The notes: generated from the sequence alone by a model not told the origin. A DNA stretch of 64,000 nucleotides from an uncultured Synechococcus sp. (GCA_949373155.1 CASICK010000002.1:408741-472740), one strand, 5' to 3'. Positions 8,291-16,465 are shown, counted from the first letter of the stretch. Numbers and translations are program-made.

Positions 8291-8403
8291 TTTTGAGCGC
8301 TAATGGCTAAACCACTCTCAGATTCATTCCATAACGATCTGCAGCAACGTCACCACCGGTGCTTCAGATCTCCTGAGAATGGTGACAATTGATATGGGGC
8401 ACC

Positions 8404-8745
8404 ATGCGTTTTTTGCTATCCGCTGTTTTTGCTTTATTGCTGGTCTTGAGCATGCCCATGCGAGCGATGGCCTCTGACACCGTGAGAGGTGGTCAGATTT
8501 TTAATACCAATTGCGCCGCATGTCATGCCGGCGGTGGAAACATTGTGAAAAGTGAGCGCACGTTGCGCCAGGCCGACCTTGAGGCGTTTCTCCCCAACTA
8601 CTTGACCGGTCATGAGACTGGAATCGTGGCTCAGGTGACCTACGGGCGTAATGCGATGCCTGCATTCCTCGATGTGCTCAGTGAAAATGAAATTGCAGAT
8701 GTTGCGGCCTACGTTGAAGATCAAGCCAGCCATGGCTGGAGTTAA
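8404..8745 (+). CDS. petJ: Cytochrome c6
   Basis: 113 residues. A signal peptide (MRFLLSAVFALLLVLSMPM, cleavage near AMA-S) exports it to the thylakoid lumen. The heme is attached at CAACH, and the axial methionine is in YGRNAMPAF. The end, DVAAYVEDQASHGWS, has the usual c6 GW. It carries electrons from cytochrome b6f to photosystem I, as an alternative to plastocyanin. A longer frame from a TTG at 8389 exists, but the ATG at 8404 fits the signal peptide. It precedes the UPF0718 permease by 15 bp, an unusual partner. Confidence 0.88.
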   Translation: MRFLLSAVFALLLVLSMPMRAMASDTVRGGQIFNTNCAACHAGGGNIVKSERTLRQADLEAFLPNYLTGHETGIVAQVTYGRNAMPAFLDVLSENEIADVAAYVEDQASHGWS

Positions 8746-8760
8746 CAGCTTCAACGCTTG

Positions 8761-9720
8761 ATGACACGCTTCGCAACAGGCTGGGCCATCTTTCAAGGCC
8801 TCTTAATCGAAGCGCTTCCTTTTTTGCTTTTGGGCGTTTCGATTTCTGGCTTGGCGAGATGGCTTGTCCCTCAGTCCACATGGATCAAGCGCCTGCCTCG
8901 CCATCCACTTTTGGCGCCAGTGGTTGGAGCCTTGCTTGGTTTCGCTTTGCCGGCTTGTGAATGTGGGAATGTTCCTGTCGCAAGACGTCTGCTTGCAAGT
9001 GGAGCGCCGTTGGGAACTGGTTTTGGTTTTTTGTTTGCAGCGCCGGTTCTTAATCCGATCGTGTTAGCGAGCACTTGGGCCGCCTTCCCTGATCAGACCT
9101 GGTTGCTTTGGGGTCGACCCATCGGTGCTTTTCTGATTGCAATCGCGCTCAGCGCTCTGCTGGGGTTGCTGCCTGAGTCGAGATTGTTGGCGTCTGCTTT
9201 GCTCGAGGAGCGAAGACTGAGTCAACCCCTCTCTCGGGTGGGACTGCTTGAACGTGGCAGTGGGCTGGTTGGTGTGGACTTCAATGCTTCTGAACGTCGG
9301 CTCGAGGAGGTGCCGCTTCGACCTGCGGAGCTGCTCCAACACAGCACGCGTGAATTTTTGAGCCTGCTCACCCTGCTCGTGTTTGGCTGTGCTCTCGCCG
9401 CTGCGGTTCAAACCTCGTTGCCGCGCAGTTGGCTGCTGGCTTTGGGCTCAGCCCCCACCGTTTCGGTGCTAGCACTGATGCTTTTGGCACTCGTGGTTTC
9501 GGTTTGTTCCAGCGTTGATGCCTTTCTTGCGCTTGGCTTTGCAGCCCAGGTCACACCTGGTGCCTTGTTGGCCTTTCTGCTGCTTGGTCCAGTGGTGGAT
9601 CTCAAGCTTGCTGGCTTGTTCACTGTGCTTCTTTCAACGCGAGCCATTGTCATCACCGCAGTCTCAGCATCGTTGCTCGTTCTTTTGATCGGGCAGTGGG
9701 TCAATCTTGTGCTGCTTTAA
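8761..9720 (+). CDS. UPF0718 (DUF318) permease
   Basis: 319 residues with about eight membrane helices in two halves joined by a soluble linker (about 140-200). Family signatures are LPACECGNVPVARRLLASG in the first half and VCSSVDAFLALGF in the second; the cysteines sit where a metal or thiol group could be handled. Known relatives include B. subtilis YcgR, the ArsP organoarsenical pump and other metal-linked permeases. The gene overlaps the frame of the DUF1980 gene, its usual partner. Placement upstream of znuCB suggests zinc-linked transport; direction and substrate are unknown. Confidence 0.75.
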   Translation: MTRFATGWAIFQGLLIEALPFLLLGVSISGLARWLVPQSTWIKRLPRHPLLAPVVGALLGFALPACECGNVPVARRLLASGAPLGTGFGFLFAAPVLNPIVLASTWAAFPDQTWLLWGRPIGAFLIAIALSALLGLLPESRLLASALLEERRLSQPLSRVGLLERGSGLVGVDFNASERRLEEVPLRPAELLQHSTREFLSLLTLLVFGCALAAAVQTSLPRSWLLALGSAPTVSVLALMLLALVVSVCSSVDAFLALGFAAQVTPGALLAFLLLGPVVDLKLAGLFTVLLSTRAIVITAVSASLLVLLIGQWVNLVLL

Positions 9721-9724
9721 CGCG

Positions 9725-10414
9725 ATGCCACGTCTGAACCGGATTCGACGAGTGCGATATCTACCACCCCTTGTTTTGTTGCTTTGGGGATGGTTATTGG
9801 TGTGGAGCAGTTTGTCCGCTCGTTTGGATCTGCTGCTGAATGCGGTGTTTCATCCTGTTGTTGCGATTGCAGGAGTTGTTCTGATGGTGCTCGGCGCAGT
9901 ACAGCTCCGCTCTGCCCCACGCTTGAAAATGCCTCTAACCCCCTTGAGTTGGTTGGTTTCGGTTGCGGTGGCCTTGTTGGTTTTGCTGTTTCCCCCATCA
10001 CCCTCCTTCAGTGATTTGGCTGCGAATCGCAGCGAAGCCTTGCCTGAGGCGCCGCGATTGAGTTTTTTCCTTCCGCCGGAGCAACGCACATTGACGGAAT
10101 GGGTGCGGCTGCTGCGCAGTCAACCCGACCCCAATTTGCATGCAGGTGATCCCGTGCGGATTAGTGGTTTTGTGCTTCAACGCCCTGGGATGCAACCCCA
10201 GCTCGCCCGTCTCACGGTGCGGTGCTGTCTGGCTGATGCAACCCCTGCTGGCCTCCCCATTGAATGGCCTGCAAGCGCCGATCCGAAGCCGGATGAATGG
10301 TTGGCTATCGAGGGAACGATGACATCACAAACCAAGGATGGACTGCTGATCAATGTGGTGAAGCCCACCACAATTCAATCCATCCCAAGGCCTGAGCGGC
10401 CTCTGGAACCATGA
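9725..10414 (+). CDS. DUF1980 / TIGR03943 family protein
   Basis: 229 residues from the ATG at 9725. Two or three N-terminal helices are followed by a periplasmic or soluble domain (about 110-225) with VRISGFVLQRPGM, ARLTVRCCLADATPAGLPIEW and DEWLAIEGTM. The family is normally encoded next to a UPF0718 permease (YcgQ with YcgR), as here. The conserved CC in the C-terminal domain may bind metal. Its TGA overlaps the ATG of the next gene (ATGA), tying that unknown gene into the same operon. Confidence 0.75.
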   Translation: MPRLNRIRRVRYLPPLVLLLWGWLLVWSSLSARLDLLLNAVFHPVVAIAGVVLMVLGAVQLRSAPRLKMPLTPLSWLVSVAVALLVLLFPPSPSFSDLAANRSEALPEAPRLSFFLPPEQRTLTEWVRLLRSQPDPNLHAGDPVRISGFVLQRPGMQPQLARLTVRCCLADATPAGLPIEWPASADPKPDEWLAIEGTMTSQTKDGLLINVVKPTTIQSIPRPERPLEP

Positions 10415-11799
10415 GCCCAAAGGGTTTTGGCTCATCGACGGGCAAGGTTCGACTCTTAAGCGTCGCTTTGATGAGCTTGGGCCTAGTTGCTGTGGTCCAG
10501 CAGCAGATTTTGTTGCGTCGTCCCCCGCGTTTGCGATCCGTCGCGATTCAATCGATTCGTTCAGGCGCTGCAGCACTTGACGTTCGTTTTAGTCGGACGA
10601 TGAACCGCAAGTCGGTGGTTGAAAACAGTCGTCTAGTTCCCCATCAGCCCCATCAATGGTTTGGTCAACAGGATCGGTTGCGCTTGCTTCTCGATCCTGG
10701 TGCCCTGATTCGTTCGCCCCAGAGGCTTGTTCTTGCTGGTGATGATCAACGGGGGCTTGCACTGCCGAACCGCTCTCTTTGGTGGGACCCTCGTTCCACT
10801 CTCGTTGCAGTGGTGGTCGAGGAGGAGGGAGAGCAGTTGAAATTGCGCCGTAAGGATGGCAGTTGGTTGCCGTTGTCGGCTGTTGAGCAGCGCATTCTTC
10901 AGCTTGAGCCGCTTGGTAATGGAGAGGGTGTTGCCTTCGTGACGGATAACGATCCTTCCAAGCTGGAGGTGTTGCTTCGCAAGCTCACCCCACGGGCGAT
11001 TAGCGATCAAGCTCAAGGGTTATCTGAACCTTTGCCAGCTGCCATCCAATCATTGGCATCTGGTTCACTTTTATTTGCCCACTTAAGTAGCAATCAGCGT
11101 GGGGAATTACTCGTGCAAGTTGGTGGTATTGAAGTTGGTAGCGATCGAACCTGGATTCGCTCGGTTAACGCCAAACGACGTGATCTCAACCTTGAGGTTG
11201 CAGGCGCAATTCGTCTTCTTCCTGATGGAAGCGGCATGGTTGTTCCCTCCTACGACGGGCTTGATCTTTTACCAATGAACCCTGATCGACAAGGGAATTC
11301 TCTACAAAGCCTCCCTGGAAGCAGGGAACTCAAGTCGTTTTGCTCTGGCTCCGGTCGCGCTGTTTTGTTGAGGAACTGGCCTGATTATCGACGGTCGATT
11401 GAGCTCGTTATTCCCGGACAGATCCCACGACAGGTTTGGTTGGGGGAGGCGGGGGTGATGGCAGCGGCTTGCGACAACCGGGGAGAAAAGATTTGGATTG
11501 TTCTGCGTAATGCTTTGCCGACTCTTCGAGATGAATTATTGCTTGTAAATAGCTCTGGATTAGTTCTCAAGCGAAGGTCTTTTCCTGGATGGTATTTGGC
11601 ATCAGGAGCGGTGCTTGATGTCGATCCCGCCACGAATCGTCTTCTTACGGTGATGACAGATGGGGATGGTTCGAAACGCCGAGCTGCCCTAATTGATGGC
11701 AGCAGCCTTGAGTTTGAGCTTCTTAAGCCTCAAGTTGTGTTGGCGCGATGGTTGCCTTCAGGTGGCGAATTGGATGAATTTTCTAAGGTTCGTCGATAG
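10411..11799 (+). CDS. Unrecognised 462-residue membrane-anchored protein in the zinc operon
   Basis: An uncleaved-looking signal anchor (about 14-34, VRLLSVALMSLGLVAVVQQQ) leads to a roughly 425-residue domain predicted to lie outside the cytoplasm. It begins with a possible Ig-like or SbsA-like strand region (VRFSRTMNRKSVVENSRL). The remainder shows repeating stretches such as RLLPDGSGMVVPSYDGL, KSFCSGSGRAVLL and GAVLDVDPATNRLLTVMTDG, which resemble blades of a beta-propeller. It is translationally coupled to the DUF1980 gene and lies 11 bp before znuC. I do not recognise the family; a role in metal capture or sensing is a guess from position. Confidence 0.6.
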   Translation: MSPKGFGSSTGKVRLLSVALMSLGLVAVVQQQILLRRPPRLRSVAIQSIRSGAAALDVRFSRTMNRKSVVENSRLVPHQPHQWFGQQDRLRLLLDPGALIRSPQRLVLAGDDQRGLALPNRSLWWDPRSTLVAVVVEEEGEQLKLRRKDGSWLPLSAVEQRILQLEPLGNGEGVAFVTDNDPSKLEVLLRKLTPRAISDQAQGLSEPLPAAIQSLASGSLLFAHLSSNQRGELLVQVGGIEVGSDRTWIRSVNAKRRDLNLEVAGAIRLLPDGSGMVVPSYDGLDLLPMNPDRQGNSLQSLPGSRELKSFCSGSGRAVLLRNWPDYRRSIELVIPGQIPRQVWLGEAGVMAAACDNRGEKIWIVLRNALPTLRDELLLVNSSGLVLKRRSFPGWYLASGAVLDVDPATNRLLTVMTDGDGSKRRAALIDGSSLEFELLKPQVVLARWLPSGGELDEFSKVRR

Positions 11800-11810
11800 G
11801 TTGAGCCAAC

Positions 11811-12527
11811 TTGACGGCTCAATTTTTGGAAGAACCAGTTCTCAGAGCAAGTGATGTGAATGTTCAGTACGGCGATAGCGTTGTGTTGGAAAACGTCTCG
11901 CTGTCGCTGCAATCAGGGACATTGACAGCTCTAGTTGGTGCAAATGGAGCCGGTAAATCCACTCTGCTGCATGTGCTTAAGGGGCAATTACGTCCGTCAA
12001 GTGGCTCGGTTTACTGCGATGGGGATCCGATCGAAACTTGTCGTGAACGGGTGGCGTTAATGCCTCAGCGCAGTCGGATTGATTGGTCGTTCCCAATCAG
12101 TGTTCGTGATCTCGTGGATCTTGGTTCCATGAACGGTCAAGCCTTCGGGTGCTGCGATCGGGAGGCTGCAATGCAACGCGTTGGGCTTGCTGATCTTGCG
12201 AACAGACGCCTCGATGCACTCTCAGGTGGGCAGCAGCAACGCGCTTTGCTGGCCCGTGCTTTGGTACAACCCTCTCGAATGCTTCTTCTCGATGAACCCT
12301 GTGCTGCGATTGATCCGCCCTCTCGTGATCAATTGTTATTCCTGATGCGTCAATTAGCTGATGCCGGTCACACTTTGCTGGTGAGTAGTCATGACTGGGG
12401 TGAGGCGCTCGATTCCTATGACCGCGTGATCGTGGTTGATCGGCGTGTTCTTGCTGATGGACCTCCAGCTGAGGTGAGGCGATCTCTTAAAGGTTTAGTC
12501 AATCCGGGGAATCATCACTGTGGATGA
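11811..12527 (+). CDS. znuC: Zinc ABC transporter, ATP-binding subunit
   Basis: 238 residues. Walker A GANGAGKST at 43-51, Q-loop Gln86, signature LSGGQ at 137-141, Walker B LLLDEP at 158-163, switch His in VSSHDWGEAL. It is similar to MntA in this window but clearly a separate family member. It begins at TTG 11811 and overlaps znuB by 8 bp. Zinc rather than manganese is inferred from the histidine-type binding protein encoded after znuB and the Zur-like site. Confidence 0.8.
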   Translation: MTAQFLEEPVLRASDVNVQYGDSVVLENVSLSLQSGTLTALVGANGAGKSTLLHVLKGQLRPSSGSVYCDGDPIETCRERVALMPQRSRIDWSFPISVRDLVDLGSMNGQAFGCCDREAAMQRVGLADLANRRLDALSGGQQQRALLARALVQPSRMLLLDEPCAAIDPPSRDQLLFLMRQLADAGHTLLVSSHDWGEALDSYDRVIVVDRRVLADGPPAEVRRSLKGLVNPGNHHCG

Positions 12528-13302
12528 GATCGTTTTTTGGTTGTTGCCTCTAGTGATGGCACTTTTGGTGGGGATTTTGTGTCCTGTCATGGGAACGCTG
12601 TTAGTCACTCAGCGCCGGGTGCTTCAGGCCAACCTCATTTCCCATGCCGTGCTTCCAGGATTGGCGGTATCCGTTGCCTTTGGTTTTGACCCAGCAGTAG
12701 GGGGCGTGATCAGCGGCATTCTTGGTTCCCTGTTGGCGGAACGATTGCAGCGCAATTCAAAGCTGAATGAGGAAGCTGTAATCAATACCGTGCTTGCCGG
12801 TTTTCTTGGGCTCGGCGTTTTGCTGATCCCTTTGCTGGGTTTGCGCCTGGATCTTGAGGCCCTTCTGTTTGGTGATTTGCTCACGGTGGGTTGGCTCGAT
12901 GTAGGCCGGGTGTTGTTTGCTTGCTTGGCTGTGGCTTTGCTCCTTGGCACTCGCTACCGGCAGCTTGTTTATTTGGGCGTAGATCCAGAGGGGGCCGCTT
13001 CGGCGGGACTTCCCGTGCGTGGTCTACGTCTTGCCATGTCTGCGGTAACGGCTGCGGTGATTGTCAGTGCAATGGCAGCAGTGGGAGTGATTTTGGTGAT
13101 TGGCTTGCTGTGTGCCCCGGTTCTTCCAGGGCTACGTCGAGTGAGAAGCCTTCGTGCCGCAATGGTTCAGGCAGCTTTTGTGGGTTTGGCCCTGAGTGGT
13201 GGTGGTTTCCTTTTGGCCTTGCCTCTCAATCTCCCCCCAGGTCCTTTGATCGGGGTGGCATGTGTTGTGTTGCTTTGCCCATTGGCAGGAAGAAGTACCT
13301 AG
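12520..13302 (+). CDS. znuB: Zinc ABC transporter, permease subunit
   Basis: 260 residues, ABC-3 family, with about eight membrane helices. Hallmarks are LLVTQRRVLQANLISHAVLPG at about 27-47 and AAVGVILVIGLLCAPVLPGLRR near 185-206. The start is GTG at 12520, within the last codons of znuC. It ends 48 bp before znuA; the Zur-like site lies in this gap, so znuA may also be transcribed from its own promoter. Confidence 0.8.
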   Translation: MDEIVFWLLPLVMALLVGILCPVMGTLLVTQRRVLQANLISHAVLPGLAVSVAFGFDPAVGGVISGILGSLLAERLQRNSKLNEEAVINTVLAGFLGLGVLLIPLLGLRLDLEALLFGDLLTVGWLDVGRVLFACLAVALLLGTRYRQLVYLGVDPEGAASAGLPVRGLRLAMSAVTAAVIVSAMAAVGVILVIGLLCAPVLPGLRRVRSLRAAMVQAAFVGLALSGGGFLLALPLNLPPGPLIGVACVVLLCPLAGRST

Positions 13303-13311
13303 CCATTTCCG

Positions 13312-13326
13312 TGAGAATGATTATCG
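13312..13326. promoter_or_regulatory. Zur-like operator before znuA
   Basis: The sequence TGAGAAT-G-ATTATCG is a 7-1-7 imperfect palindrome close to the cyanobacterial Zur consensus (TGATAATnATTATCA). It lies 24 bp upstream of the znuA start, where a repressor would block transcription when zinc is plentiful. A Fur-family gene is present at 29022, but whether it or another gene encodes the regulator cannot be told. Confidence 0.65.
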
Positions 13327-13350
13327 TTCCTAGAAGTTCTTCTCTCACAA

Positions 13351-14244
13351 GTGCCCTTGCCCGCTTCTTTACCGTTTGCAAGTCTCCTGCTGGCGGCAGC
13401 TAATACGGCAACTCCCACCGTGGTTGCTGCCGATGGAATTCTTTGCGATCTCACGCGCACTTTGGTGGGAAATCAAGCAAAAGTAATTTGCTTGATCAAG
13501 CCGGGCACAGATCCGCACTCCATGGCATTGCGCCCAGCTGATCGCCAAAATCTTGCGAAAGCAAAAATTGTGCTCTTGAACGGGTACAACCTCACGCCGG
13601 CGTTAAACAAGATCAGAATCCCAGGCACCGTTGTAAAGGTTGGAAATATTGCTGTCCCCAACAACCCTGCAAAAGATCCCCATATCTGGCATGACCCAGC
13701 GAATGTGATTGCGATGGCTAACACCGTTGCATCGAGATTGAAACCCTTGTTTGAAGCCAACGGTGATGCTCAAATTGACCAGCGCCGCGCGAAGGCTGAT
13801 CGCGTTCTTGCTTCTCTTGGCGTTTGGATCGGTCAACAAGTTGCCACCGTTCCAGAAAAGCAGCGTGTGGTTGTGACCGGCCACCGTACTTACGATTTTC
13901 TGGCGAAGCGTTACGGCGTTCGTGAACTTCCCGTTCTGGATGATTACACCACGGGGGGAACATTGCGTCCCTCGAGCTTGTCTGCAATTAGCAAGTCGAT
14001 CAAAGCTTCTGGAAGTAAGGCCATCTTTCCCGAGTCACTTCCTCCTTCCAAAACGATGCGACGGATTAGTCGGAGTAGTGGGGTTCCGATTGCCAAGCAA
14101 GTACCTTTTGGTGATGGGCAAGCACCAGGGAAGAGCTTGGTGCAAACGGCAACGAGCAATGTTTGCATTTTCGTGAATGCTCAAGGCGGTAGTTGTGATC
14201 AGGAATCAGCTTCTCAACTTCAGCAGCGTTGGGCTGCTATTTAA
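13351..14244 (+). CDS. znuA: Zinc ABC transporter, periplasmic binding protein
   Basis: 297 residues from a GTG start. The short hydrophobic N-terminus (ASLPFASLLLAAANTA) is a signal peptide. Metal ligands expected of zinc members are His56 (TDPHSMALRPAD), His111 (KDPHIWHDP) and His178 (VVTGHRTYDFLAKRYG); the fourth could be Asp255 (FGDGQAPG) or Glu228. Compared with MntC here, the third ligand is His rather than Glu. It lacks the long His-rich loop of many ZnuA proteins, while the next gene has a strikingly His/Asp-rich stretch that could take that role. It has its own Zur-like site. Confidence 0.82.
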   Translation: MPLPASLPFASLLLAAANTATPTVVAADGILCDLTRTLVGNQAKVICLIKPGTDPHSMALRPADRQNLAKAKIVLLNGYNLTPALNKIRIPGTVVKVGNIAVPNNPAKDPHIWHDPANVIAMANTVASRLKPLFEANGDAQIDQRRAKADRVLASLGVWIGQQVATVPEKQRVVVTGHRTYDFLAKRYGVRELPVLDDYTTGGTLRPSSLSAISKSIKASGSKAIFPESLPPSKTMRRISRSSGVPIAKQVPFGDGQAPGKSLVQTATSNVCIFVNAQGGSCDQESASQLQQRWAAI

Positions 14245-14282
14245 TAATTCTTTCTATCTTATTTTCTAATTTTTTTATTGTC

Positions 14283-15321
14283 ATGAATTTAATCTTTCGT
14301 CGAGTGCTTCAAGGTGGTGCTGTTGCTGGACTTTTATTTGGCGGTGATCTAGCTTCTCAACCTGTTCGAGCTCATGGAGCACACGGAGGCGGCGGTGGAG
14401 AGCAGTTGCAGCCGGGTGAATTTAAACTAAGCCCCGTAATCACCCTTGAGGGGCATGGTGGTTTTGAGAATAATTTGGAAGACCGTCCCCAGCATTACGC
14501 CATTGATGGGATGTTCGGAATGGTTATGCAATGGGGCCTAGAGAATGAAGGGAGCTTTTCGATCGAGGCTTCCTTTGGTCCTGCATTTGTTTGGGGAGAA
14601 TCCGAACATTTCTATGGAGCTGTTCATGTTGATGAACACGGCGATCATGATGATCATGACGACCACGACGATCACGATGACCACGACGATCATGATGACC
14701 ACGATGATCCACGACGATCATGATGACCATGACGATCACGATGATCATGCAAGCCATGACCATTCAGGTGGAACTAAATGGAAGCGAACAGATATAAAGG
14801 GATTTCTACAAGCTCGTTATCAGCCCAATGATCGATTGTCTATATCAGCGAAGTGGATGCCTTACTTTGAAATTGGTAGTGCAGAATCAAACGTCGGCAT
14901 GAAAAATGAAGTTGGAGCTACCGTCGTTTATGCCTTTGGTGATGGTGATGTGAACTTCGCTTTGGGTGATGGACTTGAATCCGTTATTGACGGCATTTTT
15001 GTTTCTGTTGAAAATCGAACTGGCTGGGATACTCAAGGCACCTACTTGGGTAATTACACGGATACTTGGCTTGGTTTCGGCTTTTTTGTTGACCAGCTCA
15101 ACGTGACTCTTACAGGTGGTCCTCGGTTCTATTCACCTGGTTCATATTCTGGACTCTCTCAAAGGACAGACTGGGGCGGCGAGATTGGGATGGAATATCC
15201 ACTTTCAGAAAATGTGGCGTTGTTTGGACACTGGAAGCCCATCTACAGCACCGCGGATGGAACTGGCTGGGGTAAGGGTTGGAGTCATCATGTGGGAACG
15301 GGTGTGACTTTTAGTTTTTAA
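14283..15321 (+). CDS. His/Asp-repeat outer-membrane-like protein, interrupted by a frameshift
   Basis: The first frame (14283-14723) begins MNLIFRRVLQGGAVAGLLFG, a signal peptide, then RAHGAHGGGGGEQ and a beta-rich region. It then enters a run of His-Asp-Asp triplets and stops. The rest continues in the next frame without a break in sense: more HDD units, then about 185 residues of beta-barrel-like sequence (GDVNFALGDGLESVIDGI) ending in VTFSF, the terminal Phe typical of outer-membrane proteins. An extra C at 14709-14710 accounts for the shift; without it the product is about 345 residues. Likely a zinc-binding surface or outer-membrane protein of the znuA operon. The shift may be a sequencing error, a mutation or phase variation. 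Confidence 0.65.
14643..14748 (+). repeat. 9-nt tandem repeat encoding His-Asp-Asp
   Basis: About eleven copies of catgaygay-type units (cat/cac followed by gat/gac codons). Third-position variation shows the units have drifted, so protein sequence rather than DNA identity has been kept. The extra C at 14709-14710 falls inside the run, where slipped-strand pairing would be expected to cause frame changes. Confidence 0.85.
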
Positions 15322-15365
15322 GGGGTTTTCTGGCTATAGAGAGTACTAAGGGTCTCGATAGCCAG

Positions 15366-15629
15366 ATGACGATTGACGAAGAATCACGGCGTCATGCCAT
15401 TAGCCGTCTTAGCCGCAAGAGGGCCTATCTCCATCAAGTGATCAATTACCTCTGGGTGAATGGTCTCTTAATTGTGGTGTGGGCTTTATCTGGATTTGGC
15501 TTTTTTTGGCCGATCTACCCACTCATGGGTTGGGGGAGCGCTCTCTTGATTCAAGGATGGAAAATTACTCATCCTCATCGGCACTCATTTAGTGAAGAGG
15601 AGATTAATCGAGAGATTGAGAGAATTTGA
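15366..15629 (+). CDS. 2TM domain protein
   Basis: 87 residues with the 2TM layout: a charged N-terminus (SRLSRKRAYLHQVINYLWVN), helix 1 (GLLIVVWALSGFGFFWPIY), helix 2 (PLMGWGSALLIQGWKI), then a His-rich HPHRHSFSEEE tail. Such modules often accompany histidine kinases or DUF proteins, but here it stands alone. It follows the His/Asp-repeat gene by 44 bp and might be in the same transcript. Function unknown. Confidence 0.7.
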   Translation: MTIDEESRRHAISRLSRKRAYLHQVINYLWVNGLLIVVWALSGFGFFWPIYPLMGWGSALLIQGWKITHPHRHSFSEEEINREIERI

Positions 15630-15979
15630 GATTCAGGAGTTTTAAGTGCGTGTTTCATAGATGCGCACTTTCGCTGCTCCCTCTTTGATCGGTTTGTTCC
15701 AGTGTCTACAAGTATGGGTAGACGCGTGAAGATTTCAACTCGGACCCTAATTCATGCAAACATGATGATGGCACGATTGACAAACAAGATGAACAGAACG
15801 AGTTCTAAAGGCCATCTCTGGCTTTCTAGAAGGTGAAAAAATTGCTCATCAGCTGATGTGATTGCATCTTCTTTATCGTGATAGCAATCTTTTTAGGTGA
15901 TGAAGTGCTTGGGCATACTTTCTAGTTAGGTCTTTCCGCTTTGCTAGCTATGTTTGAAGGCTGTTGAAACCCGTTGGAG
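15630..15979. other. Intergenic, 350 bp, no gene seen
   Basis: No convincing coding frame. On the minus strand, about 15750-15880 there is a short open stretch ending LELVLFILFVNRAIIMFA that looks like a membrane helix but has no start codon and is bounded by stops. A weak inverted repeat (aaacccg...cgggttt, near 15968-15998) overlaps the end of the next minus-strand gene and may be its terminator. Confidence 0.4.
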
Positions 15980-16465
15980 TTATAGCGTTTCGGGTTTTAG
16001 CCGAGTTGGTCGATAGGCAATCAAAAATTTCTGTACATTGCCACTTGTTCGCTTAACGGCTGTGATTAGGTCCTCACCTGTGTTCCAAACCCAGAGCTGA
16101 TCCTCATAGTGATCTTGTTTGATCGATGTGCTGATTGGTTTGCCATGCCGAGCACTTAAACCGGCAAGAACCTCGGTCATGTCATCCATGCTGAATTCGT
16201 AGGCCAGTGATTCAAGTCCTCCCTGCTCGTTCATATCTAATGTGAGCTGGGAAACAGGCAATTGATCGAGGTGAACATTACGAGCAATCAAGCGTTGCTG
16301 GTTAAGGTCTTCTTGTCTGATTGCACCATTGAGGTGGTTGTTGATCTCTGATTGGGGCATTCCCCAGGCCAATCCTTCAACACAAGCGATGGATGCTGAC
16401 GGATTCGTGACGAAGCAGGCCACCAGTGCAATGGCGAAAAGTGCAGAGCGCACAGTTCGAGTCAT
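15980..16465 (-). CDS. Secreted protein of unknown function
   Basis: 161 residues. A signal peptide (hydrophobic 8-24, cleavage near SIA-C) leads to a mature domain with alternating strands and helices. A recognisable internal pattern is GLAWGMPQSEINNHLNGAI near the start, reminiscent of small periplasmic proteins that begin with a GMS/GMT..EV motif, and LSARHGKPISTSIKQDHYED later. One free cysteine sits right after cleavage. No family is assigned. Confidence 0.6.
   Translation of the reverse strand: MTRTVRSALFAIALVACFVTNPSASIACVEGLAWGMPQSEINNHLNGAIRQEDLNQQRLIARNVHLDQLPVSQLTLDMNEQGGLESLAYEFSMDDMTEVLAGLSARHGKPISTSIKQDHYEDQLWVWNTGEDLITAVKRTSGNVQKFLIAYRPTRLKPETL

Noticed and set aside
8374..8390. 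TGAGAATG before petJ, matching the left half of the znuA operator
   Set aside because: The right half (GTGACAA) does not complete the palindrome, so it is not a convincing Zur site.
14643..14748. Possible CRISPR array
   Set aside because: The units are directly joined 9-mers with no spacers, read as His-Asp-Asp in a secreted protein.
14524..14763. Minus-strand frame with His/Arg-rich repeats opposite the HDD repeat
   Set aside because: It is the complement of the tandem repeat; all frames stay open there because the unit is 9 nt long and free of stops. No start signal.
15750..15880. Minus-strand open stretch ending in a membrane-helix-like sequence
   Set aside because: No ATG, GTG or TTG start in a suitable place and bounded by stops; possibly a decayed small gene.
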